Source: JOPF136 sp035541255 (GTDB lineage: Bacteria > Acidobacteriota > Terriglobia > Acidiferrales > UBA7541). From it: a stretch of 17,711 nt of DNA. Shown in pieces: positions 8,668 through 15,300 of this stretch. Position numbers and translations under genes: made by a program. Each line of letters starts with the position of its first letter. Positions within the stretch are counted from its first letter, which is position 1. Under the pieces are notes generated by a model, which ran no database searches, was not told the DNA's origin, and saw nothing but the letters and a program-made list of their open reading frames with translations. The stretch is taken from NCBI GenBank assembly GCA_035541255.1, contig DATKNR010000134.1, positions 1 through 17,711 of the forward strand, written 5' to 3'.

Positions 8668-9642
8668 CTAGCGAGTAGCGACCGCAGCGCCCTCCAGCTT
8701 CAAAGCTTCCTCAATCTCGGAAACCTCCTGCGGACCGAGCTTCAGATCCGCAGCGCGGATAATGCCGGCCACCTGCTCGGCGGTGCGGACACCGACGATG
8801 GCGCCGGTGACGGCAGGATTCTTGAGTGTCCAGGAGATGGCGACTTCCCCCGCCGAGCGGCCGTGGCGACCGCCGATTTCACGGAGCAGGCAGGCGATGC
8901 GCAGATTGCGGGAGAGCAAAGGCTCTTGAAAGTTGGCGTGGCGGCCCCGCCAGTCATCGGCGGGCATGGCGGCGATACGCTCGCGGGTCATTTTGCCGCT
9001 GAGCAGGCCCGAGGCCATGGGGGAATAAACGATGACGCCGATGCCCTGCCGGGCAGCGTACGGCAGGACTGCGGATTCGATGTCGCGACGAAGAAGCGAG
9101 TAGGGCGGCTGGAGCGAAGTGATCGGGGCGATGGCGGCGGCGCGCTGCATCTGCTCCGCGTCGAAATTGGAAACGCCAATCCAGCGAACTTTGCCCTGCT
9201 CCTTGAGGCGTGCCAACTCCATCCAGCCTTCTTCGATGTCGGGATCGGGATTGGGCCAGTGGATTTGATAGAGATCGATAGCGTCCAGTTTCAGGCGGCG
9301 GAGGCTGGCTTCACACTCTCGGGCGATGGATGAGGCTTTGAGAGAGTGGCCGATCGTACGGTCCGCGCCCCAGACCATGGAACACTTGGTGAATACGTAT
9401 GGGCGGGGGTTCCGTCCTTCGAGGGCGCGCGCCACAACTACTTCCGAATGGCCAAGGCCGTAGACAGCGGCAGTGTCGATCCAATTGATGCCGGAATCCA
9501 GGGCGGCATGGATGGCGCGGATGGATTGGGCGTCTTCCTGCGCTCCCCAACCATAATCCCATCCGCCGCCGCCAATGGCCCAAGCCCCGACGCCGAGAAC
9601 CGAGATTTCAAGATCGCTGTTGCCGAGCTTATGCCGAACCAT
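8668..9642 (-). CDS. aldo/keto reductase, AKR11 (YhdN)-like
   Basis: A 324-residue NADPH-dependent TIM-barrel reductase that turns aldehydes or ketones into alcohols in the cytoplasm. The catalytic tetrad is intact: Asp56 and Tyr61 (IDTAAVYGLGHSE), Lys86 (YVFTKC), His128 (IDLYQIHWPNPDPDIEE). Cofactor-site elements are GVSNF (156-160), YSPMASGLLSGK (206-217) and GVRTAEQ (284-290). The run IDLYQ.HWP and SLQPPYSLLRRDIESAVLPYA recall Bacillus YhdN, a general-stress AKR11B protein; this is from memory, not a search. ATG follows GGGGAA by about 7 nt. It is the first gene after the divergent promoter region and likely heads the efflux operon. In that position it probably modifies the toxic compound or a by-product linked to the pump. 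The real substrate is unknown; methylglyoxal-type or quinone-like carbonyls are guesses. Confidence 0.93.
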   Translation of the reverse strand: MVRHKLGNSDLEISVLGVGAWAIGGGGWDYGWGAQEDAQSIRAIHAALDSGINWIDTAAVYGLGHSEVVVARALEGRNPRPYVFTKCSMVWGADRTIGHSLKASSIARECEASLRRLKLDAIDLYQIHWPNPDPDIEEGWMELARLKEQGKVRWIGVSNFDAEQMQRAAAIAPITSLQPPYSLLRRDIESAVLPYAARQGIGVIVYSPMASGLLSGKMTRERIAAMPADDWRGRHANFQEPLLSRNLRIACLLREIGGRHGRSAGEVAISWTLKNPAVTGAIVGVRTAEQVAGIIRAADLKLGPQEVSEIEEALKLEGAAVATR

Positions 9643-9681
9643 CTAGAACTTCCCCCATAGCGAGTCCGAGTGAGGCCCCGA

Positions 9682-9694
9682 GGACGAAACGTCC
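9682..9694 (-). repeat. short perfect hairpin in the predicted leader of the reductase mRNA
   Basis: GGACG-AAA-CGTCC, five-base arms with a three-base loop, between the predicted sigma-54 start (about 9713) and the reductase ATG. Too short to call a regulator with confidence; it may be chance. Confidence 0.2.
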
Positions 9695-9722
9695 ATGACA
9701 CAGGGTGCAGAACAAGAAAGGA

Positions 9723-9745
9723 TGGCAATTTGGCGGCCATTGCCA
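9723..9745. repeat. inverted repeat TGGCAAT-N9-ATTGCCA covering the sigma-54 promoter
   Basis: The seven-base arms are perfect and span 23 bases, almost exactly the -24/-12 region. This could be an operator for a dimeric repressor that blocks the promoter, or simply reflect the TGGC/TTGC elements occurring on both strands. The symmetry is seen; the function is inference. Confidence 0.4.
9724..9739 (-). promoter_or_regulatory. predicted sigma-54 (-24/-12) promoter for the reductase-efflux operon
   Basis: On the minus strand the sequence is TGGCCGCCAAATTGCC. It keeps TGGC and TTGC of the consensus TGGCACRNNNNTTGCW, with the invariant GG and GC exactly 10 bases apart. It departs from consensus at the A and C of the -24 box and at the last base. 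The predicted start is near 9713, giving a leader of about 70 nt before the reductase ATG. The neighbour on the other side is a sigma-54 activator, which makes a chance match less likely. Confidence 0.55.
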
Positions 9746-9843
9746 CCGGTCCGGAACGGTTTCCGTAAGATGTCGGGAATGTATGAGTTGTCTGAGGGAC
9801 GTGAGTTGCATGACCGTGGCTGGAGGGAGTAGGATGAGTGTAT

Positions 9844-9880
9844 CCGTCGAATATCCGACACTACTTCGACAGTTCGACGG
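9844..9880. promoter_or_regulatory. candidate upstream activator site: three TTCGACRG octamers
   Basis: Two tandem direct copies lie at 9865-9872 (TTCGACAG) and 9873-9880 (TTCGACGG), and one inverted copy at 9844-9851 (CCGTCGAA). The outer pair is a perfect 8-base inverted repeat with a 21-base spacer. The cluster is about 131-167 bases upstream of the predicted sigma-54 start, a typical distance for enhancer-like binding sites, and ends about 50 bases before the activator gene, so it could also serve autoregulation. The octamer alone is not rare here (single copies at 475, 4752 and 5381), so only the clustering counts. Confidence 0.4.
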
Positions 9881-9916
9881 CACGAGCTTCGGTGGCGGGA
9901 AGTCAGCAGAAGGGTG

Positions 9917-9923
9917 GGAGGAG
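9917..9923 (+). promoter_or_regulatory. Shine-Dalgarno GGAGGAG of the sigma-54 activator
   Basis: GGAGGAG lies 8 nt before the ATG and decides that start over an in-frame GTG six codons upstream, which would lie in front of the ribosome site itself. Confidence 0.75.
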
Positions 9924-9931
9924 AAGAGACG

Positions 9932-12010
9932 ATGTCGGAAGCGAGGATGGCGCCGCTGGTGCGGGACCGGTATTCGGCGCTGCTAGAAATAGCGCGGGTG
10001 ATCGCAACGCACCGTACGCTGGAGGAATTGCTGAGCGAGCTTGCGCCGCTGCTGCATCCGCTGATGCGGTTTCAGTACCTGACGCTGATGCTGTACGACG
10101 AGAAGCGGGACGTGATGAGGCTGCACACGCTGGAGGGAGAGGGATTGGCGTTTCAACCGGGGATGGAAGTGCCGATGGAGGAGTCCGCGTCGGCGTGGAT
10201 CTGGCGAAATCAGCAGAGATTCGTGGTGGAGGACTCGGAAAAGGAGCCGCAGGACGATCCACGAATTCAGAGGATGCGGCGATTTGATGTGCGCTCGTCG
10301 TGCGGATTGCCACTGACGACGCCGCGGAGACGGCTGGGGGCGTTCAACCTGGGGAGCCGGGAGCCGGGCGCGTATTCGGCGGAGGACCTGGAGTTTCTAC
10401 AGAAAGTGGCGGACCAGGTGGCAGTGGCGGTAGAGAACGCATTGAATTACCGGGAGGCCTGCGAACTGCAAGAGCAGGTGACGCGAGAGAGAGACCGGCT
10501 GAAGCTGCTGCTGGATGTGAACAATGCGGTGGTGTCAAACCTGTCGCTGGCGGAACTGTTCCGCGCGATCCCGGCGAGCGTGCGGGAAGCGATGCAATGC
10601 CATGCGGCGTGCCTATCGCTGCCGGACGAGACGGGACAAACGCTGCGAATTCATGGGTTGGATTTTCCGGACGGGAGGGGATACCTGCAGGAAGAGATGG
10701 TGCTGCAGGTGGAAGGGTCGAGCCCGGGAGCGGCGCTACGCGCGGGGCGGCCGGTAATCTTTGCGGCGCCACCCGGAACGATTCACCGGGAAGCAGCGCG
10801 AATCAACACCCAGGAGGGATTCCAGTCCGGCTGCTTTGTACCGTTGATGCGTGAGGACCGGAAGCTGGGAGTTCTGCACCTGCTGGACCGGCGGCCGGGC
10901 GCGTTCAGCGAGGAGGACGCAGAATTTCTGGCGCAGGTGGGAAACCAGGTGGCGATCGCGCTGGAGAATGCCCTTCGCTACCGGGAGATCAACGAATTGA
11001 GAACGCGGCTGGCGGAAGAGCGGTCCTACCTGCGTAACGAAATCCGGACAGAGCACGAATTCGAGGAGATTCTGGGCGAAAGTCCAGGGCTGCGCCAGGC
11101 GCTGGTGCAGGCCGAGACGGTGGCACCGACGAATTCCACGGTGCTGATCCTGGGCGAAACGGGAACAGGAAAAGAGCTGGTGGCGCGGGCAATCCACCAG
11201 CTGAGCGGGCGACGGGAGCACATCTTTGCAAAGATGAATTGCGCAGCAATGCCCGCGGGGCTGCTGGAAAGCGAACTGTTCGGGCACGAAAAAGGCGCAT
11301 TTACAGGCGCAGTGGCGCAGAAGCCAGGCCGGTTTGAGCTGGCGCACGAGGGAACGCTATTTCTGGACGAAGTGGGCGATATTCCGATGGAGCTGCAGCC
11401 AAAACTGCTGCGCGTGCTGCAAGAGCAGGAATTCGAACGGCTGGGCGGGACGCGGTCGATCCGGGTGAACGTGCGGCTGATTGCGGCGACGAACCGGGAC
11501 CTGGGACGAATGGTGGAGGAACGCGAATTCCGCGCGGATCTGTTTTACCGGTTAAATGTGTTTCCGATACGGATACCACCGCTGCGGCAGAGGAAGCAAG
11601 ACATCCCGATCCTGGTGCGGCACTTTACAGCGAAATATTCGCAGAGCATGAGGAAACGGATTACGACCATTCCACCGGAGGTGATGGAAGCGCTGGTGGC
11701 GTATGAGTGGCCGGGGAACATCCGCGAGCTGCAAAATTTCATCGAGCGCGCGGTGATCTTGTCGCGCGGGCCGGAGCTGACGCCGTTGCTCGCAGAGCTG
11801 GAAGCGCCGCGGAGAGGAAAGACGAAGAACGGCTCCGGAGTAACACTCGAAGATGCGGAGCGGGAGCACATTCTGGAGGCGCTGCGGGCCACGGATTGGA
11901 CGCTGGGTGGAGCGGAAGGAGCGGCGGCACGGCTGGGAATTCCGCGGACGACGCTGATCTACAAGATGAGACGGCTGGGGATCAAGAGAGCGACGAGTTC
12001 CGCGCGGTGA
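9932..12010 (+). CDS. sigma-54-dependent activator with two GAF domains (FhlA-like), Fis family
   Basis: A 692-residue enhancer-binding protein that remodels sigma-54 RNA polymerase. Two N-terminal GAF domains (about 14-175 and 203-347) are joined by a charged helix (EACELQEQVTRERDRLKLLL); a second such helix leads to the AAA+ domain. That domain (about 378-610) is complete: Walker A GETGTGKE (408-415), the sigma-54 contact loop GAFTGA (455-460), Walker B LFLDE (476-480), sensor I AATNRDL (518-524), arginine-finger region FRADLFYRLNVFPI (533-546) and sensor II WPGNIREL (593-600). A Fis-type helix-turn-helix ends it (about 641-685, AARLGIPRTTLIYKMRRLGI). There is no receiver domain, so control is probably by a ligand on the GAFs, as in FhlA, whose length it matches closely. 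Cys124, Cys223, Cys227 and Cys301 in the GAFs are possible redox or metal residues, not shown. It is divergent from the reductase-efflux operon, its likely target. The signal is unknown. Confidence 0.95.
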   Translation: MSEARMAPLVRDRYSALLEIARVIATHRTLEELLSELAPLLHPLMRFQYLTLMLYDEKRDVMRLHTLEGEGLAFQPGMEVPMEESASAWIWRNQQRFVVEDSEKEPQDDPRIQRMRRFDVRSSCGLPLTTPRRRLGAFNLGSREPGAYSAEDLEFLQKVADQVAVAVENALNYREACELQEQVTRERDRLKLLLDVNNAVVSNLSLAELFRAIPASVREAMQCHAACLSLPDETGQTLRIHGLDFPDGRGYLQEEMVLQVEGSSPGAALRAGRPVIFAAPPGTIHREAARINTQEGFQSGCFVPLMREDRKLGVLHLLDRRPGAFSEEDAEFLAQVGNQVAIALENALRYREINELRTRLAEERSYLRNEIRTEHEFEEILGESPGLRQALVQAETVAPTNSTVLILGETGTGKELVARAIHQLSGRREHIFAKMNCAAMPAGLLESELFGHEKGAFTGAVAQKPGRFELAHEGTLFLDEVGDIPMELQPKLLRVLQEQEFERLGGTRSIRVNVRLIAATNRDLGRMVEEREFRADLFYRLNVFPIRIPPLRQRKQDIPILVRHFTAKYSQSMRKRITTIPPEVMEALVAYEWPGNIRELQNFIERAVILSRGPELTPLLAELEAPRRGKTKNGSGVTLEDAEREHILEALRATDWTLGGAEGAAARLGIPRTTLIYKMRRLGIKRATSSAR

Positions 12011-12160
12011 GAAGCAGCATGCAGCTGCAAGCCGCGGGATCAGGATGCCCAGAGCTGGCCGCCATGACAAAAGACTGGTGCTGATCCGCAAGTCCTAGGG
12101 GCGGAAATCAACAGATGAGGCGACCTTGATTCGGCTCGAACAAGATCGCCGACGCATGAG

Positions 12161-12175
12161 AGTGCCGCTGGCACT
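12161..12175. repeat. perfect inverted repeat AGTGCC-GCT-GGCACT
   Basis: Six-base arms with a three-base centre, about 28 bases before the possible -35 box of the next gene. It could be an operator or, less likely, a weak terminator of the activator transcript; no T run follows. Confidence 0.3.
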
Positions 12176-12203
12176 ACGTCAAAGGAACCAGAGACCGCTT
12201 CCC

Positions 12204-12232
12204 TTGCGAAACGCGCGAGTCCGCAGTATGCT
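12204..12232 (+). promoter_or_regulatory. possible sigma-70-type promoter of the giant secreted protein
   Basis: TTGCGA, a 17-base spacer and TATGCT: four of six matches to each of TTGACA and TATAAT at ideal spacing. It would give a leader of about 140 nt. Such matches arise by chance fairly often, so support is modest. Confidence 0.3.
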
Positions 12233-12365
12233 GCGCGTCCATCGGAGGGGTGATCCGGTGGCTGTGTAATCCGTCTTCGTTTCCAGCAACCATCCTGATT
12301 CCGCCGGGTCAGCCCCAAAATTCAGGCTCGTGCCGCCAGAATTGAGCAGAGAGCAACTGGCAGGC

Positions 12366-12372
12366 AGGAGGG
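12366..12372 (+). promoter_or_regulatory. Shine-Dalgarno AGGAGGG before a GTG start
   Basis: AGGAGGG lies 9 nt before GTG at 12382. It supports this start, which gives the protein a complete signal peptide. Confidence 0.7.
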
Positions 12373-12381
12373 TTTGCAAAG

Positions 12382-15300
12382 GTGCGCCGTCTCCAGTTTT
12401 CAGTCTTCTCACTGTTGGTGTTTCTCTTCGTCGGAACCGCTGCGCGGGCCCAAGTGCCCACCATATCCACGTACGCCGGAGGCGGGCTGCCCACGGCGGG
12501 GCCGGCCACAGCCACGGGCATCGGCGAGAGCGGCGGAATTGCCCGCGATGGCGCCGGGAATTTGTATTTTTCCTCTTCAACCGGCGCGATTCTGAAACTC
12601 GACACCAGCGGCAATATCTCGGTACTGGCCGGCAACGGCACCGGCGTATTCAGCGGTGACGGGGGCCCGGCGGCCAGCGCACAAACCGGAATCGGAATCT
12701 CCACTCCTCCTGCCCCGGTGAAAACCGATGCGGCCGGCAACATTTACTTCGCCGATGGTATCTCCTGCACGGTGAGGCGGATTGACGCATCCACAGGAGA
12801 CATTTCGACCGTGGCGGGCACCCCGAATACGGATTTCTACTTTTTCAGCAATTGCAATGGCACCGGGGACGGCGGTCCCGCCACCAGCGCGCAATTGTCC
12901 GCCCCTTCCGGCCTGGCTTTCGATGCGGCAGGAGACCTGTTTATCGCTGACTACGGCACTTGCGTAGTCCGGCGAGTAGACCATTCAACGGGGATCATTA
13001 CAACTGTTGCGGGAGTTGCGGGAAGCTGCGGGGCGACCGGCGGCCAGGGGGACGGCGGCGCGGCGACGAGCGCGATACTGGAGAATCCGATCGGCATTTT
13101 GCTGGATGGCTCGGGCAACCTGTACATTGCCGATTCCGATCCCATCAGTTTTTCGTCTCATGTGCGCATGGTGAACGCGACCACGCACGTGATCACGACG
13201 ATTGCGGGCGGCGGGACGAGCAATCCGAACGGGGTTCTGACCGCTACAAACGTATTGCTGCGGTTCACCACGGGCCTGGCCTTCGATCCCTCGGGCAACT
13301 TGCTGATCGTGGACAACGGAATTCCCGGCATCGTGAGCGTCAATAAGACCACGCAGGTTGTGACGCTGATCGCCGGGCAATTCGGCGTATCCGGGTTTTC
13401 CGGGGATGGCGGCCAGGCCACGGCTGCTTCGTTTGCGAACGCACTGGGCCAGGGTACAGATCCGGATCTGGCTGTGGATCCGGCCACCGGGACGATCTAC
13501 GTCACCGACGGATTCAACTTCCGCGTCCGCAAGATCGACGGCACCACGCACATCATCACCACAATCGCAGGGAATGGAGGCGTGGGCGACGCGGGCCCGG
13601 CTACCAGTGCAGCTCTCTTCGATGTCGGACTGGCCGTGGATACCGCCGGTGATCTATTCATCGCGGACACAATCAACGGCCGGGTGCGCATGGTGGATCA
13701 CAGCACCCAGAACATTTCCACCGTCGCGGGCATGGACGTCGGGCCGGTGCCGCCGCCGAGCGGAGACAACGGGCCGGCCACCTCGGCGCAGCTTTTCTTT
13801 CCCCGCGGGGCCGCAGTTGACTCGTCGGGCGATCTTTATTTCGGCGATAACAATTACACAGTTCGCCGGGTGGACGGAAGTTCCAAGGTAATTACACGCT
13901 ATGCCGGCACTGGGAATCCCGGCTTTTCGGGAGATAACGGCCCGGCCACCAGCGCCAAGTTGCGCGGCATCCGGTCACTGGCCACGGACCCCGCGGGAAA
14001 TCTTTACATCGCCGACCCGGGGAACAACGTAATCCGTTTTGTGGCTGTGGGAACGGGAACGATCACGACCGTCGCCGGAAACACGTCGCTGATCACCGGC
14101 GGCAAACCCTCTCCCGGGTACTCCGGCGACGGAGGCCCGGCCACCTTGGCGCAATTGAACAATCCATCCGGAATATCGCTGGACGCTTCCGGCAATCTGC
14201 TCATCTCCGACCAGGGGAACGACGTGATCCGCGAAGTGTATTGCGCCACGGGGTCGCCCACGTGTACGCCGCCGGCAGGATTCGCGGCGCACTCCATCAA
14301 CACGGTGGCCGGGAACTTCAACGCGGGCGGAGGAATGGGAGGGGACGGCGGACCGGCGACTGCGGCAGCGCTGTTTGCTCCGTCAAGCGTGGCGGCGGAT
14401 GTTTACGACAATATTTACATCTCTGACGGCGGCAACCTGCGCGTGCGGGTGGTGAACTCGGTGACGGGGATCATCACCACGCTGGCCGGCAACGGCTTGC
14501 CCAATTTCGGAGGAGACGGCGGACCGGCGACGGCTGCGGGGATTTGGCCGTTCCACGGGCTGGCAACCGCGATCGACGGCAGCGGAAATATTCTTGTTTA
14601 CACGCAGGACGAATTCAGCGGGCGGGTGCGGCTCATCACCATTCCGCCGGTTCCGGTGTCCTATCTCAGCCCGGGCGCCGGCCTCGCCTTTACCAGCCAG
14701 CAGACGGGCACAACCAGCGCTGCACAGTTCATCACCGTGACCAACAGCGGTACCGGACCGCTGAACGCGTCAAATGTGTTGTTCTCCGGGGCCAACCCCG
14801 GTGACTTTGCCTTTGCCGCAGGCGGCACCTGCACGAGCGCCACGTTCGTTCTCGCACCCACGGCGAGCTGCACACTCGGCATTACCTTCTCACCGCAGGG
14901 CACGGGTCTTCGTACCGCTAGCGTGAGCCTCATGGACAATGAGACGGGGACCCCGGCGTCGGTGATGCTGGTGGGCAACGGATCGGCGGGTGCACCTCCG
15001 GGAGCTCCCTCGGGGTTGACTGCAACTCCCGGCACACACGTGGTGAACCTCAGTTGGACGGCGAGCCCGACCGGAGGCGTGACGTATAACGTCTACCGCA
15101 TGTTGCAGTCGGGCGGTGTGTGCGCGCCGGCCAGTTCGGCCACGTACTCGCTCATCGCGTCATCGATCGGCACCACCGCCTATCCGGATATGGATTCCAG
15201 TCTGATGGCCGGGAGCACGTATTGTTACGCGGTGACGGCCGTTTCCGGAGGCCTCGAGAGCACGTTTTCGAATGTGGCGACGGCGGCATTGGGCGCGGGA

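Larger units (their letters stand above)
9643..9931. promoter_or_regulatory. divergent intergenic control region between reductase operon and activator
   Basis: This 289-base region separates two divergently transcribed genes, so all promoter signals for the reductase-efflux operon and for the activator should lie here. It holds a sigma-54 promoter toward the reductase, a 7-base-arm inverted repeat over that promoter, CGGAA-N4-TTCCG at 9752-9765, two TGAGTTG direct repeats at 9784-9790 and 9802-9808, and an octamer cluster near the activator (separate entries for the main ones). I did not find a convincing sigma-70 promoter for the activator. Open frames on the plus strand here overlap the activator out of frame and are not genes. 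Confidence 0.8.
12011..12381. other. 371-base gap between activator and giant secreted protein
   Basis: No gene that I can support; short open frames on both strands lack ribosome sites and family resemblance. Seen here: a short hairpin GCAGC-ATGCA-GCTGC at 12014-12028 just after the activator stop, without a U tract; a perfect inverted repeat at 12161-12175; a possible sigma-70 promoter at 12204-12232; and the ribosome site of the next gene. No known riboswitch was recognised, though a leader of about 140 nt would leave room for one. Confidence 0.5.

Noticed and set aside
9741..9769. TTGCCA-N17-CCGTAA as a sigma-70 promoter for the activator
   Set aside because: The -35 is good but the -10 matches TATAAT poorly; no better pair was found in the region.
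9705..10287. Small plus-strand frames at 9705-9986 and 9838-10287
   Set aside because: They overlap the activator start out of frame, have no ribosome site, and read as Arg/Cys-rich or Gly/Ala-rich shadow sequence.
12169..12184. Perfect sigma-54 -24 box TGGCAC upstream of the giant gene
   Set aside because: At the required spacing the -12 position reads AA instead of GC, an invariant pair, so it is not a sigma-54 promoter.
12454..14640. Spaced repeats as a possible CRISPR array
   Set aside because: Repeats are in frame, divergent in DNA, spaced about 165-220 bases apart and encode NHL units in an open reading frame.
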